This document shows positions 24,845 to 33,592 of a stretch of 46,149 bases of DNA, piece after piece. The first letter of the stretch is position 1. The number at the start of each line of letters is the position of its first letter. Position numbers and translations under genes: made by a program. This DNA comes from Polyangiaceae bacterium (GTDB taxonomy: Bacteria; Myxococcota_A; Polyangia; Polyangiales; Polyangiaceae): the NCBI GenBank assembly GCA_009780955.1, contig WQZB01000039.1, positions 1-46,149 on the forward strand, in the 5' to 3' direction. Below the pieces are notes generated by a model. It saw only the letters and a program-made list of their open reading frames with translations, was not told where the DNA came from and searched no databases.

Positions 24845-25128
24845 CGGAGGCACTTGTCGACTTGCTCGGCCGTTGGCGCGTTTTTCATGCACGAGATCAT
24901 CGAGTCGGTCACGTGCATGCCCACGCACTTGTCGATGTCTGCACTCATCGAGGAGAGGATCTTCTGCTTTTCTTTGTCGATCACGGCCGGATCGATCACT
25001 CCTTGCGCCTTCAACTGAATCTCGACATTGCGGTCGACCACCACTTCGCAGTCCTCTCGCGTTGCCTTACGCCCGCAGCCAACCGCGGCGAGCGAAAAAA
25101 GAGAAAGCAGAACGAGGCAACCGCGCAT
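24841..25128 (-). CDS. small lipoprotein, first of a coupled pair
   Basis: This is a 95-residue predicted lipoprotein: MRGCLVLLSLFSLAAVGC is a signal peptide with lipobox AVGC. The mature part has DCEVVVDRNVEIQLKAQGV, ADIDKCVGMHVTDSMISC and VDKCLR, the same Cys spacing as its downstream partner. The longer upstream reading is rejected because it adds Arg-rich sequence before a good signal peptide. The pair may be translocated together to the outer membrane; no function is known. Confidence 0.65.
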   Translation of the reverse strand: MRGCLVLLSLFSLAAVGCGRKATREDCEVVVDRNVEIQLKAQGVIDPAVIDKEKQKILSSMSADIDKCVGMHVTDSMISCMKNAPTAEQVDKCLR

Positions 25129-25296
25129 GGACGCCAACGCGTAGCACGCCCGACTCGCCGAACCCAAGCCCGCACTCGCACTCGCACGCACACGCCGACG
25201 AAACGAGCGTAGCAACCCGCCATGGCCAATTGCGGTACACGTGCACTCTACGCGGCATTTTGGCCTCAAAAAAAGCATGCGTGCTACACTTGTGTC

Positions 25297-26028
25297 GTGT
25301 CAGCAAAGGACGAGGGTGGTGCGGAAGTTTTCTTGCGCAAGGCGATGTGTGCCAAAACCGCGCGCGTACGAGCCATTTACGCGTGGCGCGGTCTATCGTT
25401 GCGTGCGCCGCTCGAGCGCACGACGCACGCCATGCTTCTGCGCCAGCTCTATCTTTCGCACTACGAGGCACGCCGCTTTCGTCGGGCCCACGCCATCGCG
25501 CGCGCGGCAGTCGAACTCAACGTGCTCGCCGACGTGCTCCTTCAAGATGCAGCCCGTGCAGCCCTTGCGGCCGGCGATCTCGAAGCCGCTGTAATGCACC
25601 TGCGCGAGGCCGCGCGACGATGCCCGGCTTCGCGCAGACCGTTCCACCTTTGGACGCTCGGCAGCATCCTTTTTCTTGCCGCACGTTACGACGAGGCCAC
25701 AATTGCGCTCGAGCGTGCTCTCTGCGGGGCAAAAGCAGACAAGCCTCTTTACCGAGCCCATCTCGCCCTTGTCTGCATTGCGGGTGGTCGAGACGTGAGC
25801 GATCTGCAAGCAACCATCGACGCGCTCGCCAAGGCTCCGTGTGGGCAAGGCTACGGGCGATTCGTCCTTGGCCACCTTGCTTATGCCGCCGGCGAGTGGG
25901 GTGTCGCGAAGCGCTATCTCGAAGCTTTCCTCAGTCGTACGTTCGCATCACGCCCTGCCCTTGGCATTGCGCTCGAAGGTGAAATTCGCATGACAGCGGC
26001 AACACTCGCAAAAATCGCGTCGTCATAA
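25297..26028 (+). CDS. TPR-like repeat protein
   Basis: This is a protein of about 243 residues made of paired helices in tetratricopeptide style: FRRAHAIARAAVELNVLADVL, AALAAGDLEAAVMHLREAARRCP, LGSILFLAARYDEATIALERAL and LGHLAYAAGEWGVAKRYLEAFL. It probably binds other proteins. No signal peptide is seen from the start chosen. The start is uncertain: GTG at 25297, ATG at 25222 or ATG at 25348. None has a good ribosome site, and the earlier frame contains Cys-rich sequence that does not look like the rest. The 3' end overlaps the convergent hydrolase gene by 6 bases. Confidence 0.65.
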   Translation: MSAKDEGGAEVFLRKAMCAKTARVRAIYAWRGLSLRAPLERTTHAMLLRQLYLSHYEARRFRRAHAIARAAVELNVLADVLLQDAARAALAAGDLEAAVMHLREAARRCPASRRPFHLWTLGSILFLAARYDEATIALERALCGAKADKPLYRAHLALVCIAGGRDVSDLQATIDALAKAPCGQGYGRFVLGHLAYAAGEWGVAKRYLEAFLSRTFASRPALGIALEGEIRMTAATLAKIASS

Positions 26029-26931
26029 TGCCGTGCGAGGCTGCCGCAACCACGCTGCGCGCAGGAACGACTCGATTTCGGCGTTCAAAATCGATTCGAA
26101 GCCACCGCGATCGAAGCCTGGAGGATCTTGCGAAGGCGGAAAGCCAGGCCTCGTCATGGCCGGAGGAAACGGCGATTGAAACGAAAAATGTCCGGCTCCA
26201 CGCACCACATGGTGGTCGACGCATGCGTCGTTGCGAACGCCGCGAAGGACGATGTTGGCATTGGGCGCGGCGGTGATGTCATCGAGCTCGCCGGTGCGCA
26301 TGAAGATGGGCACGTCAACGTCGCGAAGGGAGCCTTCGGGCAGAAACCAGATGGTTGCAGGAGCGAGCAGAACGAGCGCAATGATCCGTGTATCATACAC
26401 CACAGTCAACGGCCTAGCCTTGCCGTCGGGTGTTTCATGCGCGGTCGCCCACGGCTTGCCCCCCGCAATGGCGAGTGCCGTGTAGGCGCCGATGGAATGA
26501 CCAATGATCGAAATGCCTGCCGTCGAGATGTGCGGGCCAACGTGGGCATTTTCGAGCGCGGCGTTGATGACGAGGTGCAGATGACGAGGTCGGTTTTCGA
26601 GATTCGCGACCGTGGCTGCCAGACGTGAATCGGAGCGGCTGTTGCCTGTGTGTTCGACAAGGGCGACGGTAAAGCCAGAGCGCGCGAGGTGGGCTGCAGT
26701 TCCGCGATGCGTCCACGGAGAGCCGTTGTAGCCGTGGCTGATGACAACGAGCGGCAGGTCATGCCCCTCGACTTCGGCATCGATCGCAGCAGAAAATGGG
26801 TAGGGGCCAAACTGCACGAGTCGGTCGGGCTCGCGCGTTGGGTAAATGAGCCACGACGGCAAGCGCGCGCCTTGAACCGCATCGACGACATCGAGTGCGC
26901 GGCAACCAATTCTAGCTTCTTGGTGAGACAT
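26023..26931 (-). CDS. alpha/beta hydrolase (PAF-acetylhydrolase/dienelactone-hydrolase-like)
   Basis: This is a serine hydrolase of 302 residues. The oxyanion/HGYNG segment (VVISHGYNGSPWTH, 62-75), the nucleophile elbow GHSIGAYTA with Ser146, a probable acid in RTGELDD and the catalytic His in RGAGHFSF form the triad. The arrangement resembles platelet-activating-factor acetylhydrolase and related lipases or esterases. No signal peptide is seen. The substrate is unknown. It is divergent from the glycosyltransferase gene starting at 27065. Confidence 0.82.
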   Translation of the reverse strand: MSHQEARIGCRALDVVDAVQGARLPSWLIYPTREPDRLVQFGPYPFSAAIDAEVEGHDLPLVVISHGYNGSPWTHRGTAAHLARSGFTVALVEHTGNSRSDSRLAATVANLENRPRHLHLVINAALENAHVGPHISTAGISIIGHSIGAYTALAIAGGKPWATAHETPDGKARPLTVVYDTRIIALVLLAPATIWFLPEGSLRDVDVPIFMRTGELDDITAAPNANIVLRGVRNDACVDHHVVRGAGHFSFQSPFPPAMTRPGFPPSQDPPGFDRGGFESILNAEIESFLRAAWLRQPRTAL

Positions 26932-27064
26932 AGACTCGCGAGACTAAGCGATCTCAGCGATCTAGGAGGCGGCTGGTTTCCGGACGGGAAAACGGCTAAA
27001 CGGCACGTGCCGCCGGGCATAACCTCCATCCAATCCCTATGCTTGCCTTTGCTGAAGCGGACGC

Positions 27065-29986
27065 ATGAGTGAAACGAAGCAGCCACTTAACGCGAAGAGC
27101 GCGAAGGACGCGGAGACGGATGTCTTCTCCCCGCCCATTGAAAGTGATGAGAAACCCGTGAGCCAAGAGGCGCCCGCGCAAAGCGATTCCGTTCGCGACG
27201 ATCGCACGACGAACGAGGCTAACGAGGATGGCGAGCAAGACGGGGTCGATCTCGTTCCGCGTGGCAACCCGCTGCGCAAAAGGCGTGGGGCCATCGCCAT
27301 GGTTGCCGGCGCCGTTGGTGCATTCTTGTTGATGGCGAAAAATGGTCAGAACGCGTGGGGTGTGCCCGTCGGCTTTTTCTTGGTCGCCGTGTGCACCTTC
27401 GGCGTGATGGACTTCGTCGGGTCGTTCGACGACGCGGGCGACGAGGTGACGGCGCAAACAACGCTTTCGAAGCTCACAATTCCGCTCGTTCGCACGCTGC
27501 TTTTCGTGCTCGCCTTCGCGGGTTCACTCGCTCTTGCTCAATCGCCCATCGTGCCCGGGTGGCCGTGGTGGCTTGGATCCATCACGGTTACGGCCACGTT
27601 TGTCGGCATTGTCGCAAGCGTTTTTTCGCTTGGCGAGAAGTTTGGGCCTTGGGCGAAGGACGAACTTGGGCAGCCGCGTCCGCTCGTTCGCCGCCACGGC
27701 TTTTGGGTGCTTGCCATTGGCGCGCTGCTCTACTTCCCTGCCATGGGTGTGCAATCGCTTTGGGACCCATGGGAAACGCATTACGGGGAAGTGGCCCGTG
27801 AAATCCTCTCGCGCGACGATTGGATTTCGCTCTGGTGGGCACAAGACGGCTGGTTTTGGTCGAAACCCATTCTCAATTTTTGGATTCAGTCGCTCGCCAT
27901 GGCAACGCTTGGCACGCACTACCAGGCCGATCAAATGCTTATGGTTGGCCGGTTGCCGTTGGCCCATCCCGAGTGGGTCATGCGCGTGCCGAATGTGCTG
28001 ATGACGCTCGGTGCCATGTATATTCTTTACAAGGGCGTTGCCAAGGTCTTTGGCCGCCGCGCCGGCTTGCTCGGGGCCATTGTGCTTGCCACGATGCCAG
28101 ATTGGTATTTTCTCGCACATCAAACCATGACCGACATGCCGTTCGTTGCGGCCATGACGGCGGCCATGGGGCTTCTTCTCGTTGGTCTCAATACGGAAGA
28201 AGAGGCGCGGGTAAAGCTTTACGAGCTCGAAGCCTTTGGAGTGCGCCTTCGGCTGTCGCTTTGGCATCTCGTGTTTGGCGCCCTGCTGCTTTGCGTGATT
28301 CCGCAAATTCTTTATCTGCTCTCGCGAAATATCGAATTGGTTGTCTTTGGCAACGGACCAAAAGGGTTTCGCATCCACTGGGATGAATTTCAAAGCGGCT
28401 CGCCGGGCAATTGCGGTCTGCCCGGCAACGAAGCATGCACCATGCGCGCACCTGCTGTCATTCCGAAGTCCGTGGGGGCGAATCCGGCAGGTGTGTGGCC
28501 AAGCCTCGTGCACTACGTCGGTGGGTTCGAGCCTTCGCTGCAAGCCGTGTTGTGGGGTGTCGTTACGGGCGGCTTGCTCTATTTGAATTGGGGCGAGCGC
28601 CGTGTGCGTCGACTCGTTTACGTTGCCGCGTGGCTATGCGCGGCCATCGCGACCATGGCTAAGGGGCCCGCCGGGTTCGCGCTACCGATGATTTGCGCGT
28701 TTGCTTATGTCGCCACAAAGAAGCGTTGGAGCGAGCTTCTTCGCCTCGAAATGGTGAGCGGTGTGCTCGTGATCTTGGCCGTGGCCATTCCATGGTACGT
28801 GGCGATGTATGTGAGGCACGGCCCGCCATTTCTCGATCGGCTCATTTTCCACGACATGCTCAATCGAGCATTTAGCCATGTGCACGACACGAACGAAGGC
28901 GACGACACGGGCATTCGCTATTACATATGGCAATTCGGCTACGCGATTTTCCCTTGGGTTGGGTTGGCGCCCTTGGCACTCATTTGGGGCTTTCGGCGGA
29001 GCGATTCGGCCGTCTCAGCCATCTCGGCCGTTTTGAAAGGGCCCGCGCGCATCGTTGCAGTGGCTTCTGGCAACAAATCGAGCGCCGCGGGTGAGGCCAC
29101 CGGCGGGACCACAGCGGTCGGTGATGCGTCGGTCATGCTTTTTATGTGGTTTCTCTTTGCCTTTGCGCTTTTCACATTCATGGGCACCAAATTTCATCAT
29201 TACATTTTCCCGGCCGTGCCACCGGTGGCCATGCTTATCGGCATTGTGCTCGACGATGTGTTGCCGCGCCGCCCCGCTCCATTACGCGGGACGGTCGGTG
29301 AGATGACCGGCGAAGAGGTCAATGACGAGCGCACGCGGACGCATGAAAGCATGATGGTGGCCGCTGCCGCGCTCGTCGGCGCGCTCGTCGTTGTTCTCGT
29401 TGGCCGCGACCTATTTTTCAAACCCGATGGATCCGATCAACCCGGTGCGATTCGGTTGCTGCAGCTTTTCACGTATAACTACAAGCGCCCGTGGCCCGAA
29501 GCGCTCGATTTCTCGAAGTCGCTCAAAGCCTTTACGGTTGCCGGTGTACTTGTATACCTCACGCTTGCGGTCGAGAAAATCCGCGCGATCGGCGTGCGCT
29601 TGCTTTGCGGCTTCGCGCTCGTTTGGGCCATTTGGGGGCTCGACGTGTACATGGTGAAGCTATCGCCTCATTGGGGCCAGCACGAAGTGATCGAGGCCTA
29701 CTACCGCAATCGTCAAAGTCCTGACGAAGTGCTTGTCGCCTACCAAATGAACTGGAAAGGCGAAAACCTGTACACGGGCAACCGCATTCCGGCGTTCGTT
29801 TCGACCGGAGCCGCGTTCCAGTCGTGGCTGAAGCAGCAACGTGAGAAGGGCACGCAGGTGATGTACTTCATCACCGAGCACAGTCGCCTGACTGGGCTTC
29901 GCAACGAAGTGGCTGCAAAGTCTCTCAAAGAAATCACCGACAAGAAACTTTGCAACAAGTTTGTTCTGGTCCGCGCCGAACTTTAG
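27065..29986 (+). CDS. ArnT/PMT-type membrane glycosyltransferase
   Basis: This is a 973-residue multi-pass inner-membrane glycosyltransferase of the GT39/GT83 superfamily, which moves sugars from polyprenyl phosphate to lipid or protein on the outer face. About 75 charged cytoplasmic residues precede the first helices. The first periplasmic loop carries the family's acidic site, WDPWETHYGEVAREIL (Asp234, Glu237, Glu242), followed by WSKPILNFWIQ. At least ten hydrophobic segments follow. The C-terminal globular part is soluble. Large loops of about 90 and 60 residues interrupt the membrane part, making it longer than ArnT (about 550 residues). The donor and acceptor cannot be read from sequence. 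Confidence 0.8.
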   Translation: MSETKQPLNAKSAKDAETDVFSPPIESDEKPVSQEAPAQSDSVRDDRTTNEANEDGEQDGVDLVPRGNPLRKRRGAIAMVAGAVGAFLLMAKNGQNAWGVPVGFFLVAVCTFGVMDFVGSFDDAGDEVTAQTTLSKLTIPLVRTLLFVLAFAGSLALAQSPIVPGWPWWLGSITVTATFVGIVASVFSLGEKFGPWAKDELGQPRPLVRRHGFWVLAIGALLYFPAMGVQSLWDPWETHYGEVAREILSRDDWISLWWAQDGWFWSKPILNFWIQSLAMATLGTHYQADQMLMVGRLPLAHPEWVMRVPNVLMTLGAMYILYKGVAKVFGRRAGLLGAIVLATMPDWYFLAHQTMTDMPFVAAMTAAMGLLLVGLNTEEEARVKLYELEAFGVRLRLSLWHLVFGALLLCVIPQILYLLSRNIELVVFGNGPKGFRIHWDEFQSGSPGNCGLPGNEACTMRAPAVIPKSVGANPAGVWPSLVHYVGGFEPSLQAVLWGVVTGGLLYLNWGERRVRRLVYVAAWLCAAIATMAKGPAGFALPMICAFAYVATKKRWSELLRLEMVSGVLVILAVAIPWYVAMYVRHGPPFLDRLIFHDMLNRAFSHVHDTNEGDDTGIRYYIWQFGYAIFPWVGLAPLALIWGFRRSDSAVSAISAVLKGPARIVAVASGNKSSAAGEATGGTTAVGDASVMLFMWFLFAFALFTFMGTKFHHYIFPAVPPVAMLIGIVLDDVLPRRPAPLRGTVGEMTGEEVNDERTRTHESMMVAAAALVGALVVVLVGRDLFFKPDGSDQPGAIRLLQLFTYNYKRPWPEALDFSKSLKAFTVAGVLVYLTLAVEKIRAIGVRLLCGFALVWAIWGLDVYMVKLSPHWGQHEVIEAYYRNRQSPDEVLVAYQMNWKGENLYTGNRIPAFVSTGAAFQSWLKQQREKGTQVMYFITEHSRLTGLRNEVAAKSLKEITDKKLCNKFVLVRAEL

Positions 29987-30029
29987 CACTACTGCCTGGA
30001 TTCCCCGTGCGCGCCCTGGTTCACCGCGG

Positions 30030-30049
30030 AACTGAATGATGATTCAGTT
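30030..30049. promoter_or_regulatory. perfect inverted repeat upstream of acyl-CoA dehydrogenase
   Basis: AACTGAATGATGATTCAGTT has perfect 8-base arms with a 4-base centre and lies 88 bases before the GTG start of the dehydrogenase gene. The TGAATGA..ATTCA layout is like operators of TetR-type fatty-acid regulators. It could also be a weak hairpin ending the glycosyltransferase transcript. Confidence 0.4.
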
Positions 30050-30136
30050 TCGTCTTGACGCATCGTACCGAGGGTCGCAGGATGGCGAGCGAAACTCTTC
30101 CACGTTTCCACGCATTGTTTTCGAAGGAGAGCCGCC

Positions 30137-31990
30137 GTGACGAAGCCGATCCAAGCCATTAACCGATACAAGGCCGATCTGCGCGAGTTCAATTTCCTCT
30201 TGTTCGAGCAATTCAAGCTCGGCGAGATGCTTGGCCAGAAACCCTACGATGGCTGGGGCGAAGAGGAGATTCGCAGCTCGCTCACGGAGTGTTACCGCTT
30301 CGTGCGTGAGGTTCTCGGGCCGCTCAATGTCGTTGGCGACACCACGGGCTGCAAGCTCGAAAACGGCAAGGTCATCACGCCCAAGGGTTTCAAAGAAGCG
30401 TGGAAGAAGCTGTACGAAGCCGGGTGGAAGTCCATCGCCGTCCCGCAAGAATTCGGCGGCGCCGGCTCACCTCGGAGTTTGCAGGTGCTCGTCGAGGAGC
30501 TCATTTCAGGCGCGAACACGGCATTCAGCATGTACGCCGGGCTTGCGTACGGCGCGGCCGAAGTCATCGAACAGCTTGGCTCGGCCGAGCAGAAAAAGGA
30601 GTGGGCCATAAAGATGTTTGCTGGCCAGTGGGGCGGCACCATGTGCCTGACCGAGGCAAACGCGGGCACCGACGTTGGCGCGTCGAAGACCACTGCGTCG
30701 CGCAACCCCGATGGCAGCTACACCATCCGCGGCACGAAAATCTTCATCTCCGGCGGCGATCACGATCTCGCCGAAAACATCATTCACATGGTCCTTGCAC
30801 GCGTCGACGGCGCACCCGCCGGCACCAAGGGCCTAACGCTTTTCATCGTCCCGAAAATTCGCGTGAACGCCGACGGTTCGCTCGGTAAGCCAAACGACGT
30901 TTCGGTCGGCGCGCTCGAGCACAAAATGGGCATCAATGGGTCGGCCACGTGCGTGCTCAATTTCGGCGACAACGGCCAGTGCATTGGCTGGCCCCTTGGC
31001 GGCGAAGCGAATCTGAACAAGGGCATGTCCCAAATGTTCAGGCTGATGAATGCTGCACGCATCTCGGTGGGTGTGCAGGGCATTAGCGTTGCGGCAAGTG
31101 CCTATCTCAACGCCCTTGAATATTCCAAAGAGCGCAAGCAAGGCGCCAACATGATGCAGTGGAAAGACGCGAGCGCACCGCGTGTGCCCATTATCGATCA
31201 CGCCGACGTTCGTCGCATGCTTCTGCAAATGAAGGCCGTTACCGAGGGCCTTCGCGCGCTGGCGATCAAGCTTACCCATCACGTCGACCAAGCCTATATC
31301 TTGCAGGCCAAGGGCGAGTCGTACGCGTACCACGAGGGCCAGGTCGAACTGCTCGTGCCGCTCATCAAGGCATATGCCTCTGACCAGGGCTTCCGCGTTT
31401 GCGAGACGGCAATCCAAACCTACGGTGGCGCCGGCTACACGCGCGACTACCCGGTCGAGCAATACTGCCGCGACAGCAAAATTTTCAGCATCTACGAGGG
31501 CACCAACCACATTCAGGCCATGGATCTGGTCGGGCGCAAGCTTGGTCAGGGTGGCGGTGCGAACTTCCAGGCATTCCTCGGCGACATCGCGACGTTTGTC
31601 GCGGCGAATGGGGACAATCCAACGCTCGGCGCGGCCGTGAAGAAACTTGGCGCGGCGCAAGAGGCCGTTGGGGGCACGGCCATGCGCCTTCTCATGTGGT
31701 TCCAGAGCGGCCAGATCCCGCTCGTTCCGCTTGCGGCAAACCGTTTCTTGGAGATGATGAGCGAGCTCACGGTCGCTTGGCTTTTGCTTGATGGTGCACT
31801 CGTTGCCGAGGCGGCGCAAAAGAAGGTTAGTGCCAATCATCCCGATCACGCCTTCTACGCGGGCAAGATTCAGTCAGCATTGTATTATGCACGCAATTAT
31901 CTGCCGGGCGTAGAGTACAAGGCACAAATTCTTGCCGACGAAGACAAGTCGCCACTCGACATTCCGGAAGCTGCTTTCGCAACGGTGTAA
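30137..31990 (+). CDS. acyl-CoA dehydrogenase, DmdC-like long form
   Basis: This is a 617-residue FAD-dependent acyl-CoA dehydrogenase. It introduces the alpha-beta double bond in an acyl-CoA. The long N-terminal extension and the C-terminal extra domain match the DmdC (3-methylmercaptopropionyl-CoA dehydrogenase) group rather than the 380-residue short type. FAD/substrate motifs include MCLTEANAGTDVGA and KIFISGGDHDL. The block TAIQTYGGAGYTRDYPVEQY is followed by IYEGTNHIQAMDLVGRKL, with the catalytic Glu near residue 454. The GTG start is fixed by AAGGAGA six bases before it. The substrate is more likely a general medium- or long-chain acyl-CoA than a sulfur compound, since no dmd genes are near (inference). 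Confidence 0.9.
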   Translation: MTKPIQAINRYKADLREFNFLLFEQFKLGEMLGQKPYDGWGEEEIRSSLTECYRFVREVLGPLNVVGDTTGCKLENGKVITPKGFKEAWKKLYEAGWKSIAVPQEFGGAGSPRSLQVLVEELISGANTAFSMYAGLAYGAAEVIEQLGSAEQKKEWAIKMFAGQWGGTMCLTEANAGTDVGASKTTASRNPDGSYTIRGTKIFISGGDHDLAENIIHMVLARVDGAPAGTKGLTLFIVPKIRVNADGSLGKPNDVSVGALEHKMGINGSATCVLNFGDNGQCIGWPLGGEANLNKGMSQMFRLMNAARISVGVQGISVAASAYLNALEYSKERKQGANMMQWKDASAPRVPIIDHADVRRMLLQMKAVTEGLRALAIKLTHHVDQAYILQAKGESYAYHEGQVELLVPLIKAYASDQGFRVCETAIQTYGGAGYTRDYPVEQYCRDSKIFSIYEGTNHIQAMDLVGRKLGQGGGANFQAFLGDIATFVAANGDNPTLGAAVKKLGAAQEAVGGTAMRLLMWFQSGQIPLVPLAANRFLEMMSELTVAWLLLDGALVAEAAQKKVSANHPDHAFYAGKIQSALYYARNYLPGVEYKAQILADEDKSPLDIPEAAFATV

Positions 31991-32131
31991 TTGGCGCGGG
32001 CGCCACGGGAACAGGTGGTAACGGGCGGTGGCGGGCGTGCTTCTCGAGCGCGCTCGCCCGCTTGCCGCTTCATCGCAGCGCATTGGAATGCTTGACGATG
32101 CGTAGCTCGATCGAGTACGTGAACGGTGTAT

Positions 32132-32207
32132 TCCAGCTTAGCTCAGTTGGTAGAGCAGGCGGCTGTTAACCGCCGGGTCGCTGGTTCGAGTCCAGCAGCT
32201 GGAGCCA
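32132..32207 (+). tRNA. tRNA-Asn (anticodon GTT)
   Basis: This is a full cloverleaf of 76 bases with encoded CCA. The acceptor TCCAGCT/AGCTGGA, the D-arm GCTCAGTTGGTAGAGC, the anticodon stem GGCGG/CCGCC with loop CTGTTAA (anticodon GTT), and the T-arm GCTGGTTCGAGTCCAGC are all present. An accessory region follows, as is common downstream of tRNA genes, but no duplicated tRNA end is found in the window. Confidence 0.97.
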
Positions 32208-32250
32208 TTCGAAGCCTGCCACAAACTTCGCAGCGGAATTTTTTAATAGA

Positions 32251-32276
32251 GCCCCCAAGGTGCATGCCTCGGGGGC
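32251..32276 (+). terminator. hairpin terminator after tRNA-Asn
   Basis: The GCCCCC-A-AGG stem pairs with CCT-C-GGGGGC around a TGCATG loop, giving a 10-bp stem with one mismatch, about 44 bases past the tRNA. The following TTCGCCGTTTCTCC is only moderately T-rich. Confidence 0.5.
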
Positions 32277-32427
32277 TTCGCCGTTTCTCCTCTGATTTTC
32301 CCATGATTCGCGCTCATATCGATAGCGCGCTGCAGGTGGTGAGCGAGTGTTGAGATAGCTTGGGCGATCACCGACGCGTCGTCGCGAGGAAGATCCTCGC
32401 GCGCTTGCGCGTTGCTGACGAAGCCGC

Positions 32428-33144
32428 ATGTCCAGCCTCCTAACCCATCCCGCGCCGGTTCTCGCCCTGGGTGTGGTGTTGGGACGGCGCCGTATCCCAC
32501 CGCGCCTGTTTGTGCTGGCCACTGTTTTCACCCTTCTCCCGGATTTCGACGCCATCGGTTTTCGCCTCGGCATCCCCTACGCAAGCTGGCTTGGACACCG
32601 CGGGTTTTCCCATTCGCTCTTCTTCGCTCTGCTTTGCGGAGCTTTCGGCGCGTGGATTGCACCATGGCTCAAAGCCTCCCGGTTTCTGTCCGGCACGCTG
32701 ATCTTCTTGTCCGTCGTCAGTCACATCGCGCTCGATGCCCTGACCAACGGCGGACTGGGCGTGGCAGTCTTCTGGCCGTTTTCCGAAGCGCGTCATTTCT
32801 TTCCCTGGCGGCCCATCCAGGTTTCTCCCTTGAGTTTGAGAGCGTTTTTCACGGCTCAAAAAGGGCTCCGGGTCATTGCCTCCGAACTATGTTGGGTCTG
32901 GCTTCCTCTCATGCTTGTCGCGTTTGTTTGCCGCAAGGTTCGGATGCTGGTGCAAAAAGGAGCACGGCAAACCGGAATTTTAGCGGTCTTGGCCAACTGT
33001 TCCGACGTCGGAATAGTTGGTGACCACCTTGCGAGACACCGAGACCGCCCGCCGTGTGAAGAGCCAATTCTTCTCGAAGATCGAAGGACTTGTCGTCCTC
33101 GGCATCGCGCTTCCACGAGAACTCGTGAAGGATTTCCTCGATGA
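32428..33144 (+). CDS. membrane metal-dependent hydrolase (YdjM-like) with a rearranged 3' end
   Basis: The first 170 or so residues are a DUF457/YdjM-type integral membrane protein: LLPDFDAIGF and HRGFSHSLFFALL carry the His/Asp metal-ligand pattern, and SHIALDALTNGGLGVAVFWP the second. Several hydrophobic helices are present. From about residue 170 (VCRKVRMLVQKGARQTG) the frame runs into sequence derived from elsewhere: a 37-base piece of the helical-protein gene at 41.8 kb, then the 38-base palindromic repeat. The last 60 residues are not family-like and end in Arg-rich text. The native stop has therefore been replaced. The product may still fold, because the conserved core is complete. 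Confidence 0.65.
   Translation: MSSLLTHPAPVLALGVVLGRRRIPPRLFVLATVFTLLPDFDAIGFRLGIPYASWLGHRGFSHSLFFALLCGAFGAWIAPWLKASRFLSGTLIFLSVVSHIALDALTNGGLGVAVFWPFSEARHFFPWRPIQVSPLSLRAFFTAQKGLRVIASELCWVWLPLMLVAFVCRKVRMLVQKGARQTGILAVLANCSDVGIVGDHLARHRDRPPCEEPILLEDRRTCRPRHRASTRTREGFPR
32935..32971 (+). repeat. fragment matching the gene at 41.55-42.27 kb
   Basis: A 37-base stretch beginning AAGGTTCGGATGCTGGTGCA equals the complement of 41764-41799 with one extra A in the A-run. At the other site it codes for KVRMLVQKEHGK. A further 13 bases, CCGGAATTTTAGC at 32972, resemble CCGGAATTTTTAGC at 41545, which spans the stop of that gene. Confidence 0.75.
32983..33020 (+). repeat. palindromic repeat, left copy
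   Basis: This is a 38-base repeat: GCGGTCTTGG followed by a 28-base near-perfect palindrome centred on GTTCCGAC/GTCGGAAT (32993-33020, one mismatch at 33014). It recurs inverted at 42366-42403. Confidence 0.8.
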
Positions 33145-33223
33145 GACGCGTCCAGAAGCTGAACATGCAGGCGTGCTGACGGCGCTGCAGCGTGGCCTTG
33201 CTCCGGATCCTTCCGGCGTCGCT
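33021..33223. other. 203-base remnant, no gene assigned
   Basis: This stretch lies between the palindromic repeat and the IS3 copy. Both strands have short open frames (a plus frame with RVKSQFFSKIEGLVVLGIAL and a minus frame with FWTRLIEEILHEFSWKRDAE), neither with a start, ribosome site or family I recognise. It is probably a gene fragment. Confidence 0.4.
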
Positions 33224-33286
33224 TGAACCTCACCCGATTTGGTGGACACCCGAGGAAGCCCGAGATGACATGGGCCGGAGGTGTTC

Positions 33287-33592
33287 ATGGCAGCGAAGAA
33301 GAAGAAGAAGCGGAGACGGTTCACTCCCGAGTACAAGGCGGATGTCGTTCGGCTCGTACGGACGAGTGGAAAGCCAATCGTGGCGATTGCTCGTGATCTA
33401 GAAGTGACCGAGAAGTCGATACGCGTCTGGGTGAGGCAGGCCGATGTGGACGATGGCAGGGGGGCGGCAGGAGCGCTGACGACGGCGGAGCGGGAAGAGC
33501 TCACTGCCTTGCGCCGCGAGAACCGAACGTTGCGTATGGAGCGAGAGATATTAAAAAAAGCAACGGCCTTCTTCGCCAAGGGGAACGGGTGA
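33287..33592 (+). CDS. IS3-family transposase OrfA (copy B)
   Basis: This is a 101-residue HTH DNA-binding transposase subunit. GGAGG sits five bases before the ATG at 33287, which shows the native start that copy A has lost. A Lys/Arg run (AAKKKKKRRRFTPEYKADVV) precedes the HTH (VAIARDLEVTEKSIRVWVRQA) and the C-terminal zipper helix ending REILKKATAFF. The A-run near the end (ATTAAAAAAAGC, 33549-33560) is a typical frameshift signal for OrfAB production. The TGA overlaps the GTG of OrfB. Confidence 0.85.
   Translation: MAAKKKKKRRRFTPEYKADVVRLVRTSGKPIVAIARDLEVTEKSIRVWVRQADVDDGRGAAGALTTAEREELTALRRENRTLRMEREILKKATAFFAKGNG

Noticed and set aside
33017..33226. 69-residue plus-strand gene starting in the palindromic repeat
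   Set aside because: Its start lies inside the repeat, no ribosome site or family is seen, and the opposite strand has an equally good frame; kept only as an unassigned remnant.
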